5,167 bases of DNA from Chitinophagaceae bacterium (GTDB lineage Bacteria > Bacteroidota > Bacteroidia > Chitinophagales > Chitinophagaceae), in assembly GCA_018061385.1 (NCBI GenBank), contig JAGOUF010000211.1, positions 1-5,167 on the forward strand, read 5' to 3'. Below are positions 1 to 5,167 of the stretch, one piece after another. The number at the start of each line of letters is the position of its first letter. Position 1 is the stretch's first letter. The notes beneath the pieces were generated by a model. That model was not told the DNA's origin. It saw nothing but the letters and a program-made list of their open reading frames with translations, and did no database searches. Position numbers and translations under genes: made by a program.

Positions 1-240
1 GTAAGACTTTTGTGTGTTAAAGGACATATTTATCCTGAAATTCTTATTGGAACAACAGAAAACTTAAAAACAATTGGGTTGCTTATACAAAAGAAATTAT
101 TTGTACATGAACTAAAAGGACAGCAATTAAATTACCACAACGACAATAAAGGAAATACTTGGTTAAACTTAGACTACACCACAGCTTACCCTGGAGGAAA
201 GTTTATGGGAAATAATGTTTTAGAATACATTTACCCTTAG
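1..240 (+). CDS. 3' end of an unrecognised gene (partial, runs off the left edge)
   Basis: The reading frame is open from the first base of the window to a TAG stop at 238-240, giving 79 residues, so this is the C-terminal part of a longer protein whose start lies to the left. A TTG at position 10 could be read as a start, but the frame is open upstream of it and nothing there looks like a translation start. The fragment is soluble in character, with no membrane segment and no T9SS tail. It contains a basic/hydrophobic stretch (GLLIQKKLFVHELKG), a polar Asn-rich loop (NYHNDNKGNTWLNLDY) and an aromatic C-terminus (LEYIYP). I do not recognise the family and assign no function. The gene is closed by the hairpin terminator that follows, and it converges with the lipoprotein gene on the other strand. 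Being a true coding region is likely from codon use and the well-placed terminator. Confidence 0.6.
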   Translation, partial: VRLLCVKGHIYPEILIGTTENLKTIGLLIQKKLFVHELKGQQLNYHNDNKGNTWLNLDYTTAYPGGKFMGNNVLEYIYP

Positions 241-267
241 GAAAATTGCTTATACATTCAAATAACT

Positions 268-304
268 AAAAAGTGCTCATGTTGTAAAACATGAGCACTT
301 TTTT
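268..304. terminator. Bidirectional intrinsic terminator between convergent genes
   Basis: A perfect 16-bp stem (268-283 paired with 288-303) with a 4-base GTAA loop. The GC-richer core is AGTGCTCATGTT, flanked by A5 on the left and a run of T on the right, so a U tract follows the hairpin on either strand. It lies 27 bp after the stop of the left-hand plus-strand gene and 33 bp beyond the stop of the minus-strand lipoprotein gene. It is well placed to end transcription of both. Confidence 0.85.
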
Positions 305-336
305 ATGAATATTTTTTATCAATGAATAGTAGTAAA

Positions 337-756
337 CTATTGGTTTGCTTTCTTTTTCTTCTTACCATCAATTATTGCTCCAACACCAGCACCAGCTCCT
401 GCACCAATTAAACCACCAACTATTGCTCCTTCACCTTTCTTTTTATCTACCAGTGCACCAGTAATTGCACCAACGCCAGCACCAATAACTGCTCCTTTAG
501 CTGTATTACTCCATCCTTTTTTTGCAGGAGTAGTTGTTGATGATACACTTTTTGATGAACCTTCTGATTGTGATGAATTATTTTTTGAATTTACAATATT
601 CATTGAATCTATAATTCTCTTTTTAACAACCTCTTCTTTTGCTATAGAATCTACTGTCATTTGTTTAGCTTCTAAAATTTCAGCTTCTTGTTTAGCTTTG
701 GTATTGCAAGCCATCATGGTTGTGGCTAGTGCAAAAATAAATAATACTTTTTTCAT
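337..756 (-). CDS. Small glycine-zipper lipoprotein
   Basis: A 139-residue envelope protein. The N-terminus is a lipoprotein signal: Lys2-Lys3, a hydrophobic core at about 4-15, and a lipobox TMMAC with the lipidated cysteine at 17. Residues 20-55 are charged and probably helical (Lys/Glu-rich, possible short coiled coil). Residues 56-80 form a Ser/Thr/Asn-rich flexible linker. Residues 82-131 are a glycine-zipper domain: two hydrophobic GxxxG-type segments (about 88-103 and 110-131) joined by a basic turn DKKKGEG, ending in a Lys-rich tail. Such domains resemble the Gly-zipper/17-kDa surface antigen type found in many bacterial outer-membrane lipoproteins, where they are thought to pack in or against the membrane. 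The precise role is unknown. ATG at 756 is the natural start because the signal peptide begins there. No Shine-Dalgarno is visible, as usual in Bacteroidota. The gene appears monocistronic: the next minus-strand gene upstream ends 214 bp away, and a terminator follows this gene. Confidence 0.88.
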   Translation of the reverse strand: MKKVLFIFALATTMMACNTKAKQEAEILEAKQMTVDSIAKEEVVKKRIIDSMNIVNSKNNSSQSEGSSKSVSSTTTPAKKGWSNTAKGAVIGAGVGAITGALVDKKKGEGAIVGGLIGAGAGAGVGAIIDGKKKKKANQ

Positions 757-970
757 ACTTTAATAGTGCCAATTATAGTGCCACATTTGTTTGAAGGGCT
801 AATGAAGCAAATTAAGTGGTTGTGTATAAAGGAGTCTCTGCCAAATGATGTAATAGTCTTCTTAGAAACTATTCAAAAATGGTTCAATAGGTTACTATAA
901 TCTATGAGTATTAACCTGTATGGTTTTAAAAACCTTACAGGTTTGCTATAATAACAGCAATTAAAATTAA
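757..970. other. 214-bp intergenic region, no gene
   Basis: This lies between two minus-strand genes: downstream of the nuclease-fusion stop and upstream of the lipoprotein start. I see no open frame of useful length. The left part should hold the lipoprotein promoter, but no convincing -33/-7 pair could be assigned. The short repeated string ATAGTGCCA occurs twice (around 764-772 and 775-783), just upstream of the lipoprotein start, and could be chance. The right part holds the palindrome annotated at 913-943. Confidence 0.5.
913..943. repeat. Imperfect 31-bp palindrome downstream of the nuclease gene
   Basis: Arms AACCTGTA (913-920) and TACAGGTT (936-943) pair perfectly. After one T/T mismatch, an inner stem GGTTT/AAACC (922-926 with 930-934) closes a 3-base loop. 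The element sits 28 bp beyond the stop of the minus-strand nuclease gene. It has no T tract on either side, so it is not a standard intrinsic terminator, though it could protect the 3' end of the mRNA or act as a weak terminator. From memory, palindromes built on AACCTGTAAGGTTTT-like arms recur between genes in Bacteroidota genomes, so this may be a dispersed intergenic repeat. That is not testable from one copy. Confidence 0.5.
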
Positions 971-2326
971 TTAAGCAACTACTCTTTCAATAATTGATTT
1001 TCTATCAGGAAACTTATCGGCATATTGAAATACCAAATTTCTGATAAATGTATTTTCTGGTAAAATTTCCATGTGTGGTTTTACTGAATCGGTGTTTAAA
1101 AACTCTTTTTCTTTAGGTACTTTACCCATACCTGCAAACCTTCCTTTCTCTACTAAAATACAGCTTTGTTCTTCTCCACTCACATCATCCTCTCTAATTA
1201 CAAAACTTGGTAATTGAGATTCCATATAAGCAATTGCTGCATTTACTCTTTTATTGTAAACACTAGGCAATTCTCCTTTTAGATCAACTAAAGTAGCACC
1301 AACACTTACGTCAATAAAACAAAGCTTGGCACACAATTCAAAACGATCTATTAACGACTTTAACAATTGCCTTCCTTCTAATAAAGAACTAAAACTATGT
1401 ATGGGTTCTAAATGCTTTCTTTTATGTTCAATTACTAAACGCCAATAACCACGAGCATCTTCAAAAGTATATAAGCCAAATACTTGCTCAGCTTTTTTTT
1501 GACTTTGGTTATATGCAGGCCACAAACGCCTAATTTCAATGCTTTCCAAAATGGCTGCCATCAATTCGGTTCCACAAACTTTAAAAGTAATATTGTAAAT
1601 ATCTCTCAAAAAATCTTGCTTTTGTTTGGTTACCTTATTGTTAGAAAAATGGCTGGTAACACGTTGCTTAATATCTTTTGCTTTTCCTACATAAACTACT
1701 TTTCCTGCTTTATTGTGAAAGTAATAAACACCCGGTAATTGAGGTAATTCTGAAACAACATCTATTGACAAATTGGGAGGTAAATACTGAGCAGCACTTT
1801 TGCCTTTAACCATTCCTTTAATTTCACCAGAGCCATCATTTGCCAACAACAATTCAAACAATTTAGTGGTTGCAATTGCATCGCCTTCTGCCCTATGTCT
1901 ATCATTAATTTCAATATCCAATTCTCTACAAATACTACCCAAGCCATATTTAGTGTATCCTGGAAAAATTTTCCTTGCCGATCGAATGGTACAAAGCTTT
2001 GGAGTGTTTAAATTATAACCAGCTTCTTGCAAGTGATGTTTCACAAAACTGTAATCGAAGTTTACATTGTGTGCAACAAATACACGATCTTTTAATAAAT
2101 TAAAAATGTAGGCTGCTACAGTATTAAACTGTGGGGCCGCTGCTACCATAGCATTGGTAATGCCTGTTAAAGATTGTACATAAGGCGGTATGCTTGTATT
2201 TGGATTTACCAATGTGGAATACTTTCCTTCTATCTCTTTTCCATTATGCAGTACAATAGCAATTTCGGTAATTCCATTGCTAGCTGCATGTCCTCCCGTT
2301 GTTTCTATATCTACTATTGCAAACAT
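971..2326 (-). CDS. DnaQ-like 3'-5' exonuclease fused to UvrC/Cho-type GIY-YIG nuclease
   Basis: A 451-residue two-nuclease protein, probably cytoplasmic and acting in DNA repair. Residues 2-165 are a DEDDh exonuclease like the Pol III epsilon subunit: Exo I FAIVDIETTGG (Asp6, Glu8), Exo II FVAHNVNFDYSFV (Asp91), Exo III HRAEGDA (His144, Asp149). All catalytic acids and the histidine are present. Residues about 194-275 are a GIY-YIG domain like the N-terminus of UvrC and Cho: LPGVYYF with Tyr201, VVYVGKAKDIKQRV with Tyr212, Gly214 and Arg222, and the metal-binding glutamate in AAILES (Glu261), followed by WPAYN (Asn273). This site also looks intact. Residues 285-451 match the tail of such fusions, not the RNase H-like or HhH parts of UvrC, so it is not UvrC itself. 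Within the tail, Cys332 and Cys336 remain but a later cysteine cluster appears missing. The role is inferred to be incision and trimming of damaged DNA; it may not be part of the replicative polymerase. ATG at 2326 starts directly on the Exo I strand, as expected. Confidence 0.9.
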   Translation of the reverse strand: MFAIVDIETTGGHAASNGITEIAIVLHNGKEIEGKYSTLVNPNTSIPPYVQSLTGITNAMVAAAPQFNTVAAYIFNLLKDRVFVAHNVNFDYSFVKHHLQEAGYNLNTPKLCTIRSARKIFPGYTKYGLGSICRELDIEINDRHRAEGDAIATTKLFELLLANDGSGEIKGMVKGKSAAQYLPPNLSIDVVSELPQLPGVYYFHNKAGKVVYVGKAKDIKQRVTSHFSNNKVTKQKQDFLRDIYNITFKVCGTELMAAILESIEIRRLWPAYNQSQKKAEQVFGLYTFEDARGYWRLVIEHKRKHLEPIHSFSSLLEGRQLLKSLIDRFELCAKLCFIDVSVGATLVDLKGELPSVYNKRVNAAIAYMESQLPSFVIREDDVSGEEQSCILVEKGRFAGMGKVPKEKEFLNTDSVKPHMEILPENTFIRNLVFQYADKFPDRKSIIERVVA

Positions 2327-2556
2327 AATCAGTTAAATTATACCCTAAAATAACAAAGTCGTTTCTCACATTGGTACTCTGTGGAAAAATGAATTAGAGA
2401 TACTTGTTAATTAGAATGTTATACACACAAAAGTATGGTCTATAATATTTAAAATCTTTTAAAACAATTTTCTTGTTTTTGAAAAAAATAAATCTATATT
2501 CGCTTTGTGTTATTTTGACACACAGGTTTTTTTAATTAATTATTTAAATAAACGTT
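2327..2556. other. Divergent intergenic region (230 bp) between nuclease and secreted-protein genes
   Basis: No gene is visible. The region separates two divergently transcribed genes and should carry both promoters. The right-hand side holds a fair Bacteroidota-type promoter for the secreted protein (2478-2507), then an A/T-rich 5' leader of about 40 nt that has no Shine-Dalgarno. For the nuclease gene no paired -33/-7 elements could be assigned with confidence. Confidence 0.55.
2478..2507 (+). promoter_or_regulatory. Candidate Bacteroidota-type promoter for the secreted modular protein
   Basis: A -33 element TTTG (2478-2481) is followed after 18 bases by TCGCTTTG (2500-2507), which matches the Bacteroidota -7 consensus TAnnTTTG except for C in place of A. 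The spacing is close to the usual value of about 19. Transcription would begin near 2513-2516, leaving an A/T-rich leader of about 40 nt before the ATG at 2557. The match is imperfect, so this is a prediction only. Confidence 0.4.
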
Positions 2557-4425
2557 ATGAAAAAAATTCTAGCTTTTGCCATTGCCTTTTGCTGTTTAAC
2601 AATAAACAGCTTTGCTCAACCAGCTACAAATCCTGCAACGCCACCTGCACGAGCCGCTGCACAAGTAATTTCTGTATATAGTGCAGCATATACAAATTTA
2701 AATGGAGTAGATTTTAATCCAAACTGGGGACAAAGTGGTTTTGGTAGTGCTACCACATTCACTTTAAGTGGTAATGAAATGCGTCATTATCCAAATATGA
2801 ATTACCAAGGTATTGCCATAGGAAGCAACCAAAATATTAGCTCATTAGACACCTTACACTTAGATATTTGGTCGGCTAATTGTAGTTCTATTGATATCTT
2901 TTTAGTATCTGATGGATTTGGCGAAAGGTCTGTAAATATTCCATTAACATTAAGTTCATGGAATAGTATAAATATTCCATTAAGTACTTATATAACACTT
3001 GGGATTCCTTTAACTGCCATAAAAGAATTCAAGTTCGTAACTATAAATCCAGGAAGTAATGCAAGTATTTATGTAGACAATATTTACTTTTTTACCAACG
3101 TTACTTTACCAACACTTTCTAATTTCTCAGTGCCTTCAAAATTATTAACTGATGCACCTTTCGCTATAACAGCACCAACTTCAAATAGTTCTGGTGCATT
3201 TACTTATTCTAGTAGTAACATTAATGTTGCAACAATTACTGGCAATATGATTACTATTGTTGGAGGTGGATCTTCTACCATTACTGCTATTCAAGCAGCT
3301 GCTGGAGGATTTGGATCTGGTAGCATTACCGCAAATTTTGTGGTAAATGTTGGTCCATTAAATACAAATGCCCCTAATCCTACAAAACCAGCATCTAAAG
3401 TAATTTCATTGTTCAGTAATAGCTATACGAATCGTCCAGTAACAGAATGGAGAACTAGTTGGAGCGGTGCTGGTCCTCTGATAGATACTGCAATTAGTGG
3501 AAATGATATTAAAAAGTATACTGCTGTTGACTTTGTGGGTATTGAGTTCCCGCCAATTGATGCCAGTTTAGCAGATAGTATTCACATAAGTTTATGGACT
3601 CCAAGTGCTGCAACATTTGCAATAAAATTAGTGAACAGCGGTGGTGGCCCAGCTAATGAAAATATTGTAAGTTTTAGGCCTAATCCAGGTTCTCATACAT
3701 ACGGTCCTAAACCAACACAAGGGCAGTGGAATGTATATAGTATTCCATTATCGCTTTTTGCTACTCCTAATGGAGCCTTAGTTTTAACCAACAGAAATAG
3801 TCTTATCCAAATGTTATTTGTTGGAGATGCACCGTTTTCAGATAATACCTACTACGTAGATAATATCTATTTCTCAAGCACAAACAACGTTTTAAACCCT
3901 TTACCAGTAGATTTTAAATCGTTCAGCATAATAAAATCTAACAATACTGCTCAATTATCTTGGATAGTTGGAAATGAAGTTAACCTTAACAATTACGATG
4001 TAGAAAAAAGCACAAACGGAAGAGAATTTACAAAAATTGGTTCCGTAATTGCTGCTGGAAAAGAGAAATACAACTTTAACGACAAAGATTTAGTAAATGG
4101 TATTAACTATTACAGAATTAAATCTGTTGACAAAGACGGTGCTTACAAATACTCTATTATCAAGAGTATTAGCCACAATGCCAATGGTAAAGTAGAATAC
4201 AGTATTTATCCTAATCCTGCTAAAAACGAATTGGTTATTAAAAATCTAGTTGGAACAAATGACATTAGTTTAGTTGATGCAACAGGAAAAGTTGTATTAA
4301 GACAAAACAATGTTACTAATGGATTGATTGCATTAAATATTGCTAGTTTACCAAATGGTTTTTATACAATATTAATTAATGATGGTACTGAAACTAAATC
4401 ATTAAGAGTTGTTGTTGGAAAATAA
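2557..4425 (+). CDS. Secreted modular protein: two carbohydrate-binding-like modules, Ig-like, FN3-like, T9SS sorting tail
   Basis: A 622-residue exported protein. Residues 1-20 are a Sec signal peptide (Lys2-Lys3, hydrophobic core, likely cleavage SFA|Q). A Pro/Ala-rich linker (22-35) leads to beta-sandwich module A (about 36-180). Residues 183-265 are a bacterial Ig-like domain (LSNFSVPSKL, TYSSSN..VATITG, GSSTITA). A second Pro-rich linker (NAPNPTKPAS) leads to module B (about 281-441), a paralogue of A. Residues 448-540 resemble a fibronectin-III fold (LPVDFKSF, AQLSW, YDVEKSTNGREF, NYYRIKSVDKDG). Residues 546-622 are a T9SS type A sorting tail (YSIYPNPAKNEL, LVDATGKVV, LPNGFYTI, basic end). 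It should cross the outer membrane by T9SS and be released or surface-anchored. I see no catalytic domain. Modules of this type occur, from memory, beside glycoside hydrolases such as GH16 glucanases in Bacteroidota, so glycan binding is inferred. The convergent neighbour is a GH17-type enzyme. The start is fixed by the signal peptide. Confidence 0.88.
   Translation: MKKILAFAIAFCCLTINSFAQPATNPATPPARAAAQVISVYSAAYTNLNGVDFNPNWGQSGFGSATTFTLSGNEMRHYPNMNYQGIAIGSNQNISSLDTLHLDIWSANCSSIDIFLVSDGFGERSVNIPLTLSSWNSINIPLSTYITLGIPLTAIKEFKFVTINPGSNASIYVDNIYFFTNVTLPTLSNFSVPSKLLTDAPFAITAPTSNSSGAFTYSSSNINVATITGNMITIVGGGSSTITAIQAAAGGFGSGSITANFVVNVGPLNTNAPNPTKPASKVISLFSNSYTNRPVTEWRTSWSGAGPLIDTAISGNDIKKYTAVDFVGIEFPPIDASLADSIHISLWTPSAATFAIKLVNSGGGPANENIVSFRPNPGSHTYGPKPTQGQWNVYSIPLSLFATPNGALVLTNRNSLIQMLFVGDAPFSDNTYYVDNIYFSSTNNVLNPLPVDFKSFSIIKSNNTAQLSWIVGNEVNLNNYDVEKSTNGREFTKIGSVIAAGKEKYNFNDKDLVNGINYYRIKSVDKDGAYKYSIIKSISHNANGKVEYSIYPNPAKNELVIKNLVGTNDISLVDATGKVVLRQNNVTNGLIALNIASLPNGFYTILINDGTETKSLRVVVGK
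2662..3096 (+). repeat. Module A of an internal protein duplication
   Basis: Residues about 36-180 of the secreted protein. Landmark strings are VISVYSAAYTN, LSGNEMRHY, YQGIAI, LDTLHLDIW, WNSINIPLS and YVDNIYFF, each matched in order in module B. The N-terminal part contains FNPNWGQ. The beta-rich pattern ending in a (Y)VDNIYF strand suggests a galactose-binding-like jelly roll. The two copies have diverged strongly at the DNA level, so this is an old duplication rather than a recent tandem copy. Confidence 0.75.
3103..3351 (+). other. Region encoding a bacterial Ig-like domain
   Basis: Residues 183-265 of the secreted protein. The sequence PTLSNFSVPSKLL, then FTYSSSNINVATITGN, then TIVGGGSSTITAIQAAAGG follows the bacterial Ig-like (Big-2-like) pattern common in Bacteroidota adhesins and secreted enzymes. 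It probably acts as a rigid spacer between modules A and B. No ligand can be inferred. Confidence 0.7.
3397..3879 (+). repeat. Module B of an internal protein duplication
   Basis: Residues about 281-441 of the secreted protein, matching module A through VISLFSNSYTN, ISGNDIKKY, FVGIEF, ADSIHISLW, WNVYSIPLS and YVDNIYFSS. It is longer than A by a Gly/Pro-rich insertion around residues 362-388 (SGGGPANEN, then RPNPGSHTYGPKP). It replaces the FNPNWGQ segment with a Trp-containing EWRTSWSG. These differences suggest the two modules bind different ligands or ligand faces. Confidence 0.75.
4192..4422 (+). other. Region encoding the T9SS type A C-terminal sorting domain
   Basis: Residues 546-622 of the secreted protein. 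The hallmark YPNP (in YSIYPNPAKNEL) is followed by beta strands ISLVDATGKVV, IALNIASLPNGFYTI and a final KSLRVVVGK. This is the standard layout of the Por secretion-system tail (TIGR04183-type), which directs cargo through the type IX translocon and is normally removed. Confidence 0.88.
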
Positions 4426-4444
4426 CCAATAAAAAAATAACTAT

Positions 4445-4482
4445 AAAAAAGGCTGCTTGTATAAAGCAGCCTTTTTTGTTTT
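4445..4482. terminator. Intrinsic terminator after the secreted-protein gene
   Basis: A perfect 14-bp stem (4445-4458 with 4464-4477), GC core GGCTGCTT/AAGCAGCC and a 5-base loop. It is followed by T6-G-T5 on the plus strand and preceded by A6, giving a U tract in the other direction too. It begins 20 bp after the TAA of the secreted-protein gene. It could also stop read-through from the converging GH17-type gene, whose stop lies about 200 bp to the right. Confidence 0.9.
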
Positions 4483-4655
4483 TATAATTTTAGCTTAAAA
4501 TTAAAAGTTCAAAAAAATGATACAAGAACTAATCTTACCTTATCAATTTTTTAGAAATTTTTTGAAGATAGTCTTGAATATACTTCTAAATTGTTTGTCT
4601 AATTAAAGCTAAGTAATTCGTCAGATTGCATCACTTTTTTATTACATGTATATAT

Positions 4656-4682
4656 ACTAATCAATTCAGTATATTGATTAGT
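4656..4682. repeat. Inverted repeat overlapping the stop codon of the GH17-type gene
   Basis: A perfect 10-bp inverted repeat, ACTAATCAAT (4656-4665) and ATTGATTAGT (4673-4682), with a 7-base loop. The right arm covers the TAA stop (4678-4680) of the minus-strand gene. It is AT-rich, and no T tract follows it on the minus strand, so it is a weak hairpin rather than a clear terminator. The rest of the gap from 4483 to 4655 is AT-rich and shows no gene. Confidence 0.45.
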
Positions 4683-5167
4683 CTTGTAAGCTAAACAATT
4701 CTTTCATTACTAATTTTGGGGTTCTATCAATTTTAAATAAGCCCCAATGTTTTTCGGGTTCGTTTGGTTCGGGTGAACCTTTCCAATCTTCATCAAAAGC
4801 TTCAAAAACAAAAGTCAAAATATTTTCTTGGGTAGTCCATTCAACTAAATCTTCATAATAAACTTTTTGATTTTCCTCGTTCACCATTTCTGGGTTTATG
4901 CCTCTACCGTTTGAGTTGGTGCTCCAACCTGCTTCAGTTATTACAACTGGAATATTTGGATATTTATTGGCTATTGCGTAGTAATTTTCTTTGGTATAAC
5001 TTAACGACTCGTGAATATGTTTATACTCCCATACTGGATATGTATGAATGGAAATAAAATCGATAACGCTTGTAAGTGGTTCTAACTTGTGTAACCATGG
5101 CACATAGTTTTCACAAAAAGTTACTGGTTGTTTCGCTGCAGCTTTTACCATTTTTACATACTCAATT
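4678..5167 (-). CDS. GH17-type beta-1,3-glucanase, C-terminal part (partial, runs off the right edge)
   Basis: The frame stays open upstream of the internal ATG at 5151 (codons I-E-Y-V-K precede it), so the true start lies beyond the window and about 163 residues are visible. They fit the second half of a GH17-type TIM barrel. The segments are PVTFCENYVPWL then VIDFISIHTYPVWEY (strands around beta 5-6), PVVITEAGWSTNSNGRG with the probable nucleophile glutamate (codon 4933-4935), then LTFVFEAFDEDWKG and KHWGLFKIDRTPK (final strand). The TEAGW motif corresponds to the ET/EVGWPS signature of GH17. The expected acid/base glutamate would be in the missing half. GH17 enzymes act on beta-1,3-glucans; some bacterial relatives transfer or trim glucan. 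The protein ends right after the barrel (ELFSLQD), with no T9SS tail or binding module at this end, so its location depends on the unseen N-terminus. It converges with the secreted modular protein. Confidence 0.8.
   Translation of the reverse strand, partial: IEYVKMVKAAAKQPVTFCENYVPWLHKLEPLTSVIDFISIHTYPVWEYKHIHESLSYTKENYYAIANKYPNIPVVITEAGWSTNSNGRGINPEMVNEENQKVYYEDLVEWTTQENILTFVFEAFDEDWKGSPEPNEPEKHWGLFKIDRTPKLVMKELFSLQD

Noticed and set aside
770..777. TATAATTG on the minus strand as a -7 element for the lipoprotein gene
   Set aside because: It resembles TAnnTTTG, but no TTTG lies at the right distance upstream and it would leave a leader of only a few bases.
852..873. AATAGT...ACTATT hairpin in the gap upstream of the lipoprotein gene
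   Set aside because: A six-pair AT-rich stem with a ten-base loop is expected by chance in sequence of this composition.
1284..1304. Possible frameshift hiding a cysteine cluster: another minus-strand frame reads C-W-C-Y-F-S then stop
   Set aside because: That frame stops at once, while the annotated frame continues into the expected VYNKRV helix and on to a normal C-terminus; a simple deletion or divergence explains the data better.
1484..1738. Plus-strand open frame of 84 codons opposite the nuclease gene
   Set aside because: It lies wholly antisense to the GIY-YIG coding region, which shows intact conserved motifs; the predicted peptide has no recognisable features.
1762..2018. Two further open frames (1762-1947 minus, 1800-2018 plus) inside the nuclease gene
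   Set aside because: Both overlap the exonuclease coding region in other frames and have no domain signal; they are shadows of the real gene.
2335..2357. TATAATTT and TTTG on the minus strand as a promoter for the nuclease gene
   Set aside because: The two elements are only 11 bases apart instead of about 19, and the -7 element would almost touch the start codon.
2506..2524. TGTGT...ACACA inverted repeat followed by a T run, as a terminator or operator
   Set aside because: Only five pairs, in a divergent promoter region with no gene ending nearby; too weak to call.

Overview
The window looks like an AT-rich stretch of a Bacteroidota chromosome, probably an environmental Chitinophagales/Sphingobacteriia-type relative (an inference; the class cannot be fixed from this sequence). 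Three things point there. A large secreted protein ends in a type IX secretion (T9SS) type A sorting tail. Start codons are preceded by A/T-rich leaders rather than Shine-Dalgarno sequences. The best promoter candidate has the Bacteroidota TTTG / TAnnTTTG layout. I see no mobile element, CRISPR array, tRNA or rRNA.

Layout: (1) positions 1-240, + strand, the 3' end of an unrecognised gene. (2) A bidirectional hairpin terminator at 268-303 separates it from (3) a convergent minus-strand gene (337-756) for a small lipoprotein with a glycine-zipper domain. (4) A 214-bp gap contains an imperfect palindrome (913-943). (5) A minus-strand gene (971-2326) encodes a DnaQ-like 3'-5' exonuclease fused to a UvrC/Cho-type GIY-YIG nuclease, probably for DNA repair. 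(6) A 230-bp divergent intergenic region (2327-2556) leads to (7) a plus-strand gene (2557-4425) for a 622-residue modular secreted protein. Its order is signal peptide, carbohydrate-binding-like module A, Ig-like domain, module B, fibronectin-III-like domain, T9SS tail. (8) A strong bidirectional terminator (4445-4477) and about 200 bp of AT-rich sequence separate it from (9) the C-terminal part of a GH17-type beta-glucanase on the minus strand (4678 to the window edge).

The genes do not form one operon: their orientations are + - - + -, with terminators in both convergent gaps. The one functional link I would propose is between the modular secreted protein and the GH17 enzyme. Modules like A and B are, from memory, found attached to secreted glucanases of Bacteroidota, so the pair may belong to a beta-glucan (laminarin-like) use or remodelling locus extending to the right. 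The exonuclease/GIY-YIG gene and the lipoprotein look like ordinary housekeeping or envelope genes. I found no clear evidence of a wholly new system. The points most worth checking are the catalytic-domain-free secreted protein with two paralogous modules, and the missing cysteine cluster in the nuclease fusion.
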